From Desulfobacillus sp041396245 (GTDB lineage: Bacteria; Pseudomonadota; Gammaproteobacteria; Burkholderiales; Rhodocyclaceae), in NCBI GenBank assembly GCA_041396245.1, contig JAWKYW010000004.1, forward strand, positions 164,920-228,919: a stretch of DNA of 64,000 nucleotides, in the 5' to 3' direction. Made by a program: the position numbers and the translations under genes. Shown piece by piece: positions 45,513 to 54,116 of this stretch; the first letter of the stretch is position 1; each line of letters starts with the position of its first letter. The notes under the pieces were generated by a model. The model was not told the origin of the DNA, made no database searches, and worked only from the letters and a program-made list of their open reading frames with translations.

Positions 45513-45597
45513 CCGGGGAGCGGGGAGCAGTGAGCGGTAAGCGGCAAGCAGGCCCGTCATTTTCCGCTCACCGCTCACCGCTCACCGCTTGCCGGTA
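45513..45597. repeat. GTGAGCGGTGAGC palindromic repeat, copy 2
   Basis: GAGCAGTGAGCGGTAAGCGG and its mirror CCGCTCACCGCTCACC surround a short loop. It lies between mreB and mreC and runs up to the mreC ATG, which therefore lacks a normal ribosome-binding site. Confidence 0.85.
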
Positions 45598-46512
45598 ATG
45601 TCGGTCGTCGGCCACCAGCCGCCCCCCTTCTTCAAACGCGGTCCCGCGCCGCTGGCGCGCCTCGCCTTCTTCGTCATCCTCTCGCTGGCCCTGCTGGTGC
45701 TCGACCTCAAGTACCGCTACCTGGAGACGGTCCGCCAGGGCGTGGCGGCGGCGCTCTATCCCCTGCAGCGCGCCGCCTACGCTCCGGTCGAGCTTTCCAA
45801 GCAGCTCGGCGGCTATCTGTCCAGCCTCTCCGCCGTGCAGGGGGAAAACGCCCGGCTCAGGCGCCAGGAACTCGAGTCGGCCAACTGGCTGCTGCGCCAG
45901 CAGCACCTGGAGCTGGAGAACCGGCGCCTGCGCGAGCTGCTCGACATGAGGGCCAGGCAGCCGCTTTCCGGCACCGTCGCCGAAATCCTGTACACGACGC
46001 GCGACCCCTTCTCGCGCCGCGTCGTCGTCGACAGGGGAAGCCAGCACGGCATCGGCGCCGGCCAGGCGGTGGTGGACGAGGCGGGCGTGCTCGGCCAGGT
46101 GACGCGGGCCTATCCGCTGCAAAGCGAGGTGACCCTGGTCACCGACAAGAACCAGGCCGTGCCGGTCAAGATTTTGCGCAATGGCCTGCGCACCGTGCTG
46201 TTCGGCGCCGCCGAAGGCCAGCTGGAACTGCGCTTCCTCGCCGCCAACGCCGACGTGCAGACGGGCGATTTCCTGGTCACCTCGGGCCTGGACGGCATCT
46301 ATCCGCCCGGCCTCCCGGTGGCGAAGGTGGTGCGCATGGACCGCGACCCCGCCTACGCCTTCGCCCGCATCCAGTGCGAGCCGCTGGCCGGGGTGGAGCG
46401 CTACGGCCAGGTGCTGATCCTCGGCGCGCGCGAGCCATTGCCTCCTCGGATCGAGGAAGCCGAAGCGCAGGACAAGCCGTCCGGGGGCCGCAAGGCAAGG
46501 AGGAAGAACTGA
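45598..46512 (+). CDS. mreC: Rod-shape determining protein MreC
   Basis: The 304-residue protein has one membrane anchor (LAFFVILSLALLVLDL), a coiled coil (ENARLRRQELESANWLLRQQHLELENRRLRELL) and a beta-barrel pair in the periplasm (DPFSRRVVVDRGSQHGIGAGQAVVDEAGVLGQV). It links MreB to PBP2/RodA. A GC-rich repeat abuts its start; ATG 45598 was preferred to TTG 45589. Confidence 0.95.
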   Translation: MSVVGHQPPPFFKRGPAPLARLAFFVILSLALLVLDLKYRYLETVRQGVAAALYPLQRAAYAPVELSKQLGGYLSSLSAVQGENARLRRQELESANWLLRQQHLELENRRLRELLDMRARQPLSGTVAEILYTTRDPFSRRVVVDRGSQHGIGAGQAVVDEAGVLGQVTRAYPLQSEVTLVTDKNQAVPVKILRNGLRTVLFGAAEGQLELRFLAANADVQTGDFLVTSGLDGIYPPGLPVAKVVRMDRDPAYAFARIQCEPLAGVERYGQVLILGAREPLPPRIEEAEAQDKPSGGRKARRKN

Positions 46513-47039
46513 TGGCCATCCAGCCCACCCACAGCTCGCGCCGCATCCTGCTGCCGGTCAGGCAGTGGTTCATCCTGTTCTCGCTCGCCCTCGCCTTCTT
46601 CCTCAACCTGGTGCCGCTCGGCCATGCCATCGGCGTGCCCGACTGGGTGGCGCTGGTGCTGGCCTTCTGGTGCGTGCGCGAGCCCTTGCGCACCGGCATG
46701 GGCTCGGCTTTCGCGTTCGGCGTGCTGATGGACGTCGCCGCCGGCAGCGTCATGGGCCAGCATTCGCTGGCCTACCTGCTGCTGGCCTACGCCGCCGGCG
46801 GCCTGTCGAAGCGGATCCTCTGGTTCCCGCTCGCCCAGCAGGCCCTGCACATCCTGCCGCTGCTGCTGGCGACCCAGGCTGTCATGATCATCGTGCGCAT
46901 GGCCGGCGGGGCCGACTTTCCCGGCTGGGGCTACTTCCTCGGCAGCTTCACCGGCGTCATTCTCTGGTTTCCGCTCACCTTCGTCCTGCTGCTGCCGCAG
47001 TATCAGCCGGTCGAGAAGGACGAGAACCGGCCGATCTAG
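46512..47039 (+). CDS. mreD: Rod-shape determining protein MreD
   Basis: The 175-residue membrane protein has five or six helices (WFILFSLALAFFLNLVPLG; WVALVLAFWCVREPLR; LMDVAAGSVMGQHSLAYLLLAYAAGG). It overlaps the mreC stop by TGATG. Confidence 0.94.
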   Translation: MAIQPTHSSRRILLPVRQWFILFSLALAFFLNLVPLGHAIGVPDWVALVLAFWCVREPLRTGMGSAFAFGVLMDVAAGSVMGQHSLAYLLLAYAAGGLSKRILWFPLAQQALHILPLLLATQAVMIIVRMAGGADFPGWGYFLGSFTGVILWFPLTFVLLLPQYQPVEKDENRPI

Positions 47040-47059
47040 CCGGCACACCAGCCCAGTCG

Positions 47060-48955
47060 ATGCGTCCGGCCGAATTCAGGAACCCCGAACAGGAACTGGT
47101 GCGCTTCCAGCGGCGCCTGGCCGTGGCGGCCGGCCTGGTGATGGTCGCCTTCCTCCTGCTGTTCGCCCGCTTCTTCTGGCTGCAGGTCATCCAGCACGAG
47201 CATTTCCGGACGCGGGCCGAGGACAACCGCATCTCGCTGGTGCCGGTCGTGCCCAACCGCGGCCTCATCGTCGACCGCAACGGCGAGCCGCTGGCCAGCA
47301 ACTATTCCGCCTATACCCTCGAGATCACCCCCGGCAAGGTGGCGGACCTGGAAGCCGCCATCGACGAACTGGCCGGCATCGTCGACATCCAGCCGAAGGA
47401 CCGCAGGCGCTTCCGCAAGCTGATGGACGAGAGCCGGAATTTCGAGTCGCTGCCCATCCGCACCCGCCTCAGCGACGAGGAGGTGGCGCGCTTCATCGCC
47501 CGGCGCTACCGCTTCCCCGGCGTGGAGATCAAGGCGCGCCTGTTCCGCCGCTATCCGCAGGGCAATCTGGCCGCGCATGTCCTGGGCTATATCGGGCGGG
47601 CCAACGAGCGCGACCTGGAGAGGATCGCCGAACGCGAGGAAGAGAACAACTACCGCGGCACCGAGCATTTCGGCAAGTCCGGGCTGGAACAGAAATACGA
47701 GTTCGAACTGCACGGCCGGACCGGCTTCGAGCGGGTCGAGGTCGACGCCGGCGGCCGTGCCGTGCGGGTGCTCTCGCGCGAGGCGCCGCAACCCGGCAAC
47801 AACCTGGCGCTGACCCTGGACGCCGGGCTGCAGAGGGTGGCGGAACAGGCCTTCGGCGACCGTCGCGGCGCGCTGGTGGCCATCGATCCGGCGAGCGGCG
47901 GCATCCTCGCCCTGGTCTCGATGCCCGGCTTCGACCCGAACCTGTTCGTCGACGGCATCGGCGCGCAGGACTGGGAGGCGCTCAACACCTCGGAGGACCG
48001 GCCGATGGTCAACCGCGCCATCGCCGGCGCCTACCCGCCGGGCTCGACCTTCAAGCCCTTCATGGCGCTGGCCGCGCTGGAGCTCGGCAAGCGCACGCCG
48101 CAGCAGGCGATCGCCGATCCCGGCTACTACACGTTCGGCGACCACACCTTCATGGACGACAAGAAGGGCGGCCACGGCAGGGTGGACATGTACAAGTCGA
48201 TCGTCGAATCCTGCAACACCTACTACTTCATGCTGGCCGGCGAGATGGGCATCGACGCCATCGCCGGCTTCATGCGCCCGCTCGGCTTCGGCAGCCGCAC
48301 CGGCGTCGACATCGGCGGCGAGGCCGAAGGCGTGCTGCCCTCGCCGGAATGGAAGAAGTCGCGCTTCAGGAAGCCCGGACAGCAGAAATGGTACGCCGGC
48401 GAGACGATATCGGTCGGCATCGGCCAGGGCTACAATGCCTACACGCCGATCCAGCTGGCGCAGGCCACGGCGGCGCTGGCCAACAACGGTGTCATGTACC
48501 GTCCGCATCTGGTGAAACACATCGAGAACATCGCCACGGGCGAGCGCATGCCGGTTGCCTCCGGCCCCGTGCGCACCCTGCCGCTCAAGCCGGCCAACCT
48601 CGAAGTCGTCCGCCAGGCCATGGTCGGGGTCATCAAGGAGGGTACCGGCGCGCGCGCCTTCGCCGGGGCGGAGTACGTCGCCGCCGGCAAGACCGGCACG
48701 GCCCAGGTGTACAGCCTGAAGGGCGGCGCCTACAGCCGCGACAAGGTCAGCGAAAGGCTGCGCGACCACGCCCTCTTCATCGCCTTCGCGCCGGCCGAGC
48801 GGCCGCAGATCGCCCTGGCGGTGCTGGTGGAGAACGGCGGCTTCGGCGCCCAGTCGGCCGCGCCGATCGCGCGCCAGGTGATCGACTACCACCTGCTCGG
48901 CAAGCGGCCCGCAGCGCCCGCGCCGGTCATAGAGGAGGCCGCCGCGGATGAGTGA
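47060..48955 (+). CDS. mrdA: Penicillin-binding protein 2 (elongasome transpeptidase)
   Basis: The 631-residue protein has one N-terminal membrane span (GLVMVAFLLLFARFFWLQVI), a dimerisation domain and a transpeptidase domain with PPGSTFKPF (active Ser), ESCNTYYF (SxN) and AAGKTGTAQV (KTG). It cross-links lateral peptidoglycan with RodA. Confidence 0.97.
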   Translation: MRPAEFRNPEQELVRFQRRLAVAAGLVMVAFLLLFARFFWLQVIQHEHFRTRAEDNRISLVPVVPNRGLIVDRNGEPLASNYSAYTLEITPGKVADLEAAIDELAGIVDIQPKDRRRFRKLMDESRNFESLPIRTRLSDEEVARFIARRYRFPGVEIKARLFRRYPQGNLAAHVLGYIGRANERDLERIAEREEENNYRGTEHFGKSGLEQKYEFELHGRTGFERVEVDAGGRAVRVLSREAPQPGNNLALTLDAGLQRVAEQAFGDRRGALVAIDPASGGILALVSMPGFDPNLFVDGIGAQDWEALNTSEDRPMVNRAIAGAYPPGSTFKPFMALAALELGKRTPQQAIADPGYYTFGDHTFMDDKKGGHGRVDMYKSIVESCNTYYFMLAGEMGIDAIAGFMRPLGFGSRTGVDIGGEAEGVLPSPEWKKSRFRKPGQQKWYAGETISVGIGQGYNAYTPIQLAQATAALANNGVMYRPHLVKHIENIATGERMPVASGPVRTLPLKPANLEVVRQAMVGVIKEGTGARAFAGAEYVAAGKTGTAQVYSLKGGAYSRDKVSERLRDHALFIAFAPAERPQIALAVLVENGGFGAQSAAPIARQVIDYHLLGKRPAAPAPVIEEAAADE

Positions 48956-48964
48956 GTTCCCCGG

Positions 48965-50068
48965 ATGAACGAGATCCATTTTCGCCCGCGCGAATGGCTG
49001 GGCCGCCTGCTGGCGCCGGTCGACCCCGTGCTCTTCGGCCTGCTCGCCGTGCTGCTCGGCTACGGCCTGCTGCTGCTGACGAGCGCCTCGCCGGAGCGGC
49101 TGAACAACCAGTTCATCAACCTCGCCGCGGCGCTGGTCGCCATGCGCATCGCCGCCCAGGTTCCGCCGCAGCGCCTGATGCACCTGGCGCTGCCCCTGTA
49201 TCTCGGCGGCGTGCTGCTGCTCGTCGCCGTGATGCTGTTCGGCGACGTATCGAAGGGGGCGCGACGCTGGCTCAACCTCGGCTTCATGCGCATCCAGCCC
49301 TCCGAGCTGATGAAGATCGCCATGCCGCTCATGCTGGCCTGGTATTTCCAGAAGCATGAAGCCATGCTGCGCCTGCGCGAATGGGCGGTCGCCGTCCTGA
49401 TCCTGCTCGTGCCGGTGGCGCTCATCGCCCGCCAGCCCGACCTCGGCACCTCCATACTCGTCTTCGCGGCGGGCTTCTTCGTCATCTTCCTCGCCGGACT
49501 TTCATGGAAGGTGATGGCCACGATGCTGGCCGTGGGGCTGTTCAGCCTGCCGCTGGCCTGGTCGCTGCTGCACGACTACCAGCGCCAACGCGTCCTGACC
49601 CTGCTCGATCCCGAGGCCGATCCGCTCGGCAAGGGCTTCCACATCATCCAGTCCACCATCGCGCTGGGCTCGGGCGGCCTCTTCGGCAAGGGCTGGGGCC
49701 AAGGCACGCAGACCCGCCTCGAATTCCTGCCCGAGCGGCACACCGACTTCATCTTCGCCGTCGCTTCGGAGGAATTCGGCCTGCTCGGCAACGCATTCCT
49801 GCTGCTGCTCTACATCCTCGTCATCGGCCGCGGCCTGATGATCGCGGCCAACGCGCCGACCCTGTTCGCGCGCCTGCTGGCCGGCAGCATCACCCTGATC
49901 TTCTTCACCTATGCCTTCGTGAACATGGGCATGGTCAGCGGCATCCTGCCGGTGGTGGGGGTGCCGCTGCCCTTCGTCAGCTATGGCGGCACGGCGCTGG
50001 TGACGCTGTTCCTCGGCGTCGGCATACTCATGAGCATCCACAGGAACCGCATGCTGGTGCAGAAGTGA
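48965..50068 (+). CDS. rodA: SEDS peptidoglycan polymerase RodA
   Basis: The 367-residue membrane protein has ten or so helices, with the SEDS motifs FGDVSKGARRWLNLGFMRIQPSELMKIAMPL, ARQPDLGTSIL and GGTALVTLF. It polymerises glycan strands for the elongasome. It lies nine bases after mrdA. Confidence 0.97.
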   Translation: MNEIHFRPREWLGRLLAPVDPVLFGLLAVLLGYGLLLLTSASPERLNNQFINLAAALVAMRIAAQVPPQRLMHLALPLYLGGVLLLVAVMLFGDVSKGARRWLNLGFMRIQPSELMKIAMPLMLAWYFQKHEAMLRLREWAVAVLILLVPVALIARQPDLGTSILVFAAGFFVIFLAGLSWKVMATMLAVGLFSLPLAWSLLHDYQRQRVLTLLDPEADPLGKGFHIIQSTIALGSGGLFGKGWGQGTQTRLEFLPERHTDFIFAVASEEFGLLGNAFLLLLYILVIGRGLMIAANAPTLFARLLAGSITLIFFTYAFVNMGMVSGILPVVGVPLPFVSYGGTALVTLFLGVGILMSIHRNRMLVQK

Positions 50069-50069
50069 G

Positions 50070-50167
50070 GGGCGAACGGTGAGCGGTGAGCGGGAAACGG
50101 CAAAAGAACTTCGCTTGCGCGGGTGTTACCGCTTCCTGCTCACTGCTTCCTGCTCACTGCTTCTTGC
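50070..50167. repeat. GTGAGCGGTGAGC palindromic repeat, copy 3 (codes the rlpA signal peptide)
   Basis: GAACGGTGAGCGGTGAGCGG and TTACCGCTTCCTGCTCACTG with TTCCTGCTCACTGC repeat the family seen at 44036 and 45513. It starts two bases after the rodA stop and continues through the first 30 codons of rlpA. Confidence 0.8.
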
Positions 50168-51023
50168 CGCCTGCGGTTCGCAGCCGCCGCGGGCGCCGGC
50201 CGAATCGGCCGCCGTGCCGCCGGGACCGACTTTGCCGAAGCCGGCGCCGAAGGGCGGCGGCTACTACCAGGACGACGGGCCGGGCGAGCGCATTCCCGAA
50301 GACCTCGCCGCCGTTCCCGATGCCGAGCCGCGCGCCGAGCCGCTGCACCGCTACGCCAACCGGCCCTACACCGTGCTCGGCCGCGACTACGTGCCGATGC
50401 GTGAATTGCAGCCCTACCGGGCGCGCGGCGTGGCGAGCTGGTACGGCCGCAAGTTCCACGGCCAGAAGACGTCCAGCGGCGAGATCTACGACATGTTCGC
50501 CATGACGGCGGCCCACCCGACGCTGCCCATCCCCAGCTATGCCCGCGTCACCAACCTCGCCAACGGCAGGACGGTGGTGGTGCGGGTGAACGACCGCGGC
50601 CCCTTCCTGCACGAGCGCATCATCGACCTCTCCTACGCCGCCGCCTGGAAGCTCGGCTACATCGGCGCCGGCAGCGCCAGGGTGGAAGTGGAGAGCGTCC
50701 TGCCGGGCACGCCGTCGCCCGGCCCGTCGGCGGACAGCCTCCAGGCCGCCGCCGCGCCGGACGCCGCCGCGCCGCCCGTCGTGCAGGACCTGCGCGGGAT
50801 ATTCCTGCAGCTCGGCGCCTTCGGCAACCGCGGCAATGCCGAGAGCTTCCGCGCCCGCCTCGCCGGGCAGCTCGACTGGCTGGCCGAGGCCATCCACGTC
50901 CATGCCGGAGACGGCCTCTACCGCCTGCATCTCGGCCCCTACCGCGACCTGCAGGAGGCCGGCCGCATCGCCGAGCGCATCCGCGAAGCGCTGGCCCTCG
51001 AGCCCCTCGTCATCCGGCGCTAG
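50079..51023 (+). CDS. rlpA: Rare lipoprotein A: septal-ring lytic transglycosylase
   Basis: The 314-residue lipoprotein has lipobox LLAAC (Cys32), a Pro-rich spacer, a double-psi barrel (RGVASWYGRKFHGQKTSSGEIYDMFAMTAAHPTLP; VRVNDRGPF with the catalytic Asp) and a C-terminal SPOR domain (GIFLQLGAFGNRGNAESFRARL). It cuts naked glycan. The start is GTG 50079. The whole signal peptide is encoded by a palindromic repeat that also occurs before gatA and mreC. Confidence 0.94.
   Translation: MSGERETAKELRLRGCYRFLLTASCSLLLAACGSQPPRAPAESAAVPPGPTLPKPAPKGGGYYQDDGPGERIPEDLAAVPDAEPRAEPLHRYANRPYTVLGRDYVPMRELQPYRARGVASWYGRKFHGQKTSSGEIYDMFAMTAAHPTLPIPSYARVTNLANGRTVVVRVNDRGPFLHERIIDLSYAAAWKLGYIGAGSARVEVESVLPGTPSPGPSADSLQAAAAPDAAAPPVVQDLRGIFLQLGAFGNRGNAESFRARLAGQLDWLAEAIHVHAGDGLYRLHLGPYRDLQEAGRIAERIREALALEPLVIRR
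50211..50234 (+). repeat. Degenerate 24-bp motif copy (in rlpA)
   Basis: GCCGTG, CCGCCGGGA, CCGACTTTG: one core base differs from CTGACTTT. Confidence 0.45.
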
Positions 51024-51048
51024 CGCCGGGGAGTCTGGCTGCAGACGG

Positions 51049-51054
51049 TATAAT
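51049..51054 (+). promoter_or_regulatory. Possible -10 element before dacA
   Basis: TATAAT lies 29 bases before the dacA start in a short gap after rlpA. A matching -35 is weak. Confidence 0.4.
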
Positions 51055-51082
51055 CAATCGCTTTTCGCACACCTTTCCCCCG

Positions 51083-52207
51083 ATGAAACTTCCCGCTTTT
51101 CTCCTTTTGTGCGCCATGTCCGTTCTGGTCCGGGCGCAAACCCTGCCCCAGGCGCCGCCGATCGCTGCGAAGTCCTGGCTCCTGCTCGACCACGCGACCG
51201 GCCAGGTGCTGGCCGCCCACGACCCGGATGCGCGCGTCGAACCCGCCTCGCTGACCAAGCTGATGACGGTCTACGTGGCCCTGGCGGCCATGAAGGAGGG
51301 CCGGCTCGAGCCGGCCCGCGAGGTGCCGGTGTCGGAGCGTGCCTGGCGGGCGCCGGGCTCGCGCATGTTCATCGAACCGGGCAGGCCGGTGACGGTGGAC
51401 GAACTGCTGCGCGGCCTGATCGTGCAATCCGGCAACGATGCCGGCATCGCCCTGGCCGAGGCCGTCGCCGGCACGGAAGAAGCCTACGCCGAGCTGATGA
51501 ACCGGGAAGCGCAGCGGCTCGGGCTGACCGGCACGCGCTTCGCCAACGCCACCGGCCTGCCCGATCCGCAGCACTACTCGACGGCGCGCGACCTCGGCGC
51601 CCTGGCGGCGGCGCTCATCCGCGACCATCCGAAGCATTACGCGCTCTACGCCCTGCGCGAATACACCTACAACCGCATCACCCAGGCCAACCGCAACCGC
51701 CTGCTCTGGCTCGACCCGGCCGTCGACGGCGTCAAGACCGGGCACACGGAGAGCGCCGGCTACTGCCTGATCGCCTCGGCCAGGCGCGGCCCGCGCCGGC
51801 TGCTGTCGGTGGTGATGGGGGCCGCCTCCGACGGCATGCGCACGCAGGAGTCGCAGAAGCTGCTGAATTTCGGCTTCCAGTCCTTCGAGACGGTGAAGCT
51901 CTACGCCGGCGATCAGGAAGTGTCCCGGCTGAAGGTGTGGAAGGGCGCGCAGAACACCGTCAGGGCCGGCTTCCCCGCGGATTTCATCCTGTCCCTGCCC
52001 AAGGGCATGGCGGACAAGGTCAAGGCCGATCTGGTCAGCCGGCAGCCGCTCATGGCGCCGGTGCTCAAGGGCCAGCAGGTCGCCACGCTGCAACTCAGCC
52101 TCGACGGCAAGCCCTACGGCGAGTATCCCGTCCTCGCGCTGGAAACCGTGCCGCTGGCCGGCATGATCGGCCGCGCCTGGGACACGTTCAAACTCTGGTT
52201 CGAATGA
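51083..52207 (+). CDS. dacA: D-alanyl-D-alanine carboxypeptidase (PBP5/6 type)
   Basis: The 374-residue protein has a signal peptide (FLLLCAMSVLVRA), active-site motifs EPASLTKLMT (SxxK), SGN and DGVKTGHTESAGYCL (KTG), and a C-terminal amphipathic helix (RAWDTFKLWFE) that anchors it to the membrane. It trims pentapeptides. Start ATG 51083. Confidence 0.96.
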   Translation: MKLPAFLLLCAMSVLVRAQTLPQAPPIAAKSWLLLDHATGQVLAAHDPDARVEPASLTKLMTVYVALAAMKEGRLEPAREVPVSERAWRAPGSRMFIEPGRPVTVDELLRGLIVQSGNDAGIALAEAVAGTEEAYAELMNREAQRLGLTGTRFANATGLPDPQHYSTARDLGALAAALIRDHPKHYALYALREYTYNRITQANRNRLLWLDPAVDGVKTGHTESAGYCLIASARRGPRRLLSVVMGAASDGMRTQESQKLLNFGFQSFETVKLYAGDQEVSRLKVWKGAQNTVRAGFPADFILSLPKGMADKVKADLVSRQPLMAPVLKGQQVATLQLSLDGKPYGEYPVLALETVPLAGMIGRAWDTFKLWFE

Positions 52208-52391
52208 CCACCCACCCCCCATCCCTGCTCCAGGGCTCGCCCTGCATGGCGAGCCCGCTCCGGCGGCGCAAAGCAGTGCTTTGCGAATTCCCGCCGTCGC
52301 CCCCGCGGGCGGGGGTGACAAAGGTTCGCAATCCGCTGGATTGCTCCATGTTATTGGCTACGCCTCCTTGGGCCGGCCCGGCGGAGGCGCG
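52208..52391. other. Intergenic stretch with small palindromes
   Basis: This 184-base gap holds short hairpins such as CAGGGCTCGCC...GGCGAGCCCG, CAAAGCA-GTG-CTTTG and CGCCCCCGCGGGCGGGGG. No gene is recognised. It looks like debris of repeat elements. Confidence 0.5.
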
Positions 52392-53252
52392 ATGACCACC
52401 GTCTTTCTCAACGGGCAGTTCATGCCGATCGCCGAGGCGAGAATTCCGGTGATGGACCGCGGTTTCCTCTTCGGCGACGGCGCCTACGAGGTGATTCCGG
52501 TCTACTCGCGCCGGCCCTTCCGCCTGGCCGAGCACCTGGCCCGCCTGCGCCACACCCTCGACGGCATCCGCCTGGCCGATCCGCTCGGCGAAGCGGCATG
52601 GACGCGCGCGATCGGGGAGGTCATCGCCCGCAACGCCGGCGATGACCAGTCGGTCTATCTGCAGGTCACCCGCGGCGCCGACACGAAGCGCAACCACGCC
52701 TTTCCGGCCGGGGTGGCGCCGACGGTGTACATCATGTCCGAGCCGCTCGTCACGCCGCCGCCGGCCCAGCGCGAGCGGGGCATTGCGACGATTTCCGCGC
52801 CGGACATCCGCTGGCTGCGCTGCGACCTGAAGACCACCTCGCTGCTGGCCAACTGCCTGTTGCGCCAGCAGGCGGTCGAGGCCGGCTGCGTCGAGACCAT
52901 CCTCTTCCGCGACGGCTTCATGACCGAAGGGGCCGCCTCCAGCATCTTCGCCGTCAGGGACGGCACCCTGCTGGCGCCGCCCAAGGACAATTTCATGCTG
53001 CCCGGCATCACCTACGACGTGGTGCTGGAGCTGGCCGCCGGGCATGGCCTGCCGGCCGAGGTGCGGCCGGTGGCGGAATCGGAGGCGCGCGGCGCCGACG
53101 AGTTGTGGATGACCTCCTCGACCAAGGAAGTCCTGCCGATCGTCCAGCTCGACGGCCAGCCCGTCGGCACGGGCAGGCCCGGCCCCGTCTTCGCCGACAT
53201 GTACGCCTGGTACCAGGACTTCAAGCGGGCGGTGATGCGCGCCGGTGGATGA
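52392..53252 (+). CDS. dat: D-amino-acid aminotransferase (D-alanine transaminase)
   Basis: The 286-residue fold-type IV PLP enzyme has VFLNGQFMPIAEARIPVMDRGFLFGDGAYEVIPVY, the PLP lysine in LRCDLKTTSLLANCLLRQQAV and ETILFRDGFMTEGAASSIFAV. It makes D-amino acids, fitting its neighbours in cell-wall synthesis. Branched-chain or aminodeoxychorismate activity cannot be excluded. Confidence 0.88.
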   Translation: MTTVFLNGQFMPIAEARIPVMDRGFLFGDGAYEVIPVYSRRPFRLAEHLARLRHTLDGIRLADPLGEAAWTRAIGEVIARNAGDDQSVYLQVTRGADTKRNHAFPAGVAPTVYIMSEPLVTPPPAQRERGIATISAPDIRWLRCDLKTTSLLANCLLRQQAVEAGCVETILFRDGFMTEGAASSIFAVRDGTLLAPPKDNFMLPGITYDVVLELAAGHGLPAEVRPVAESEARGADELWMTSSTKEVLPIVQLDGQPVGTGRPGPVFADMYAWYQDFKRAVMRAGG

Positions 53253-53508
53253 CGAATCGCCCCTGCAGTTTCCCTGCGACTTCCCCATCAAGGTGATGGG
53301 CCTGCGCCAGGACGGCTTCGCCCAGGCCGTGCTGGAAGTGGTGCTGCGCCACGCGCCCGACTTCGACGCCGCCGCCATGGCCATGCGGCCCAGCGCCAGG
53401 GGCAACTACATGAGCCTGACCTGCACCGTCCGCGCCGTCTCGCGCGCCCAGCTCGACGCCCTCTACCGCGAGCTGACGGCGCATCCGCTGGTCAAGGTGG
53501 TGCTGTGA
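53245..53508 (+). CDS. ybeD: YbeD/DUF493 family protein
   Basis: The 87-residue protein has PCDFPIKVMGLRQDGFAQAVLEVVLRHAP and YMSLTCTVRAVSRAQLDALYRELTAHPLVKVVL, the ACT-like DUF493 fold usually found before lipB. GTG 53245 starts it, overlapping the dat stop. The role is unknown. Confidence 0.93.
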   Translation: MDDESPLQFPCDFPIKVMGLRQDGFAQAVLEVVLRHAPDFDAAAMAMRPSARGNYMSLTCTVRAVSRAQLDALYRELTAHPLVKVVL

Positions 53509-54116
53509 GCGAAATTGTTCAGCGCCGTCTCGGCGAGACTGACTTTTCCGCCACCTGGCGCGACATGCAGCGCTTCACGGCGGAGCGCACGGCCGACACG
53601 CCCGACGAGCTCTGGCTCACCGCGCATCCGCCGGTATTCACCCAGGGCCTGGCCGGCAAGCCCGAGCACCTGCTCGCCGACATCGGCATCCCGGTGGTGA
53701 AGATCGACCGCGGCGGCCAGGTCACCTACCACGGCCCCGGCCAGGCGGTGGCCTACCTGCTGCTGGACCTGTCGCGGCGCGGCCTCGGGGTGCGCGAGCT
53801 GGTGCGCCGCATCGAGCAGGCGGTGATCGACCTCCTCGCGGAATACGGCCTCGCCGGCGAGCGGATGGCCAGCGCGCCGGGCGTGTATGTCGGCGGCGCC
53901 AAGATCGCCGCGCTCGGCCTGCGCGTCAGGGGCGGCCGCTGCTACCATGGCGTGGCCCTCAACGTGGACATGGAACTCGCGCCCTATGCGGCGATCAACC
54001 CCTGCGGCTACCCTGGCCAGAAAGTGACGCAATTGCACGAGCTCGGCGTCGCCGAGGGCTGGGAGGCCGCCGGCTTGAAACTCCTGGCGCAGCTGGAAAG
54101 GCAGATCGAAAAGTGA
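53505..54116 (+). CDS. lipB: Octanoyltransferase
   Basis: The 203-residue protein has KIDRGGQVTYHGPGQAVAYLLLDL, GGAKIAALGLR (catalytic Lys) and INPCGYPG (catalytic Cys). It moves octanoate from ACP to lipoyl domains. The start is GTG 53505, overlapping the ybeD stop. The 24-bp motif lies in the first 15 codons. Confidence 0.96.
   Translation: MSEIVQRRLGETDFSATWRDMQRFTAERTADTPDELWLTAHPPVFTQGLAGKPEHLLADIGIPVVKIDRGGQVTYHGPGQAVAYLLLDLSRRGLGVRELVRRIEQAVIDLLAEYGLAGERMASAPGVYVGGAKIAALGLRVRGGRCYHGVALNVDMELAPYAAINPCGYPGQKVTQLHELGVAEGWEAAGLKLLAQLERQIEK
53524..53547 (+). repeat. 24-bp motif copy 11 (in lipB)
   Basis: GCCGTC, TCGGCGAGA, CTGACTTTT. It encodes RRLGETDFS. Confidence 0.75.

Noticed and set aside
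46898..46921. A further 24-bp motif copy in mreD
   Set aside because: GGCCGGCGGGGCCGACTTTC resembles the 3' half only; the GCCGTC half and core T are missing.
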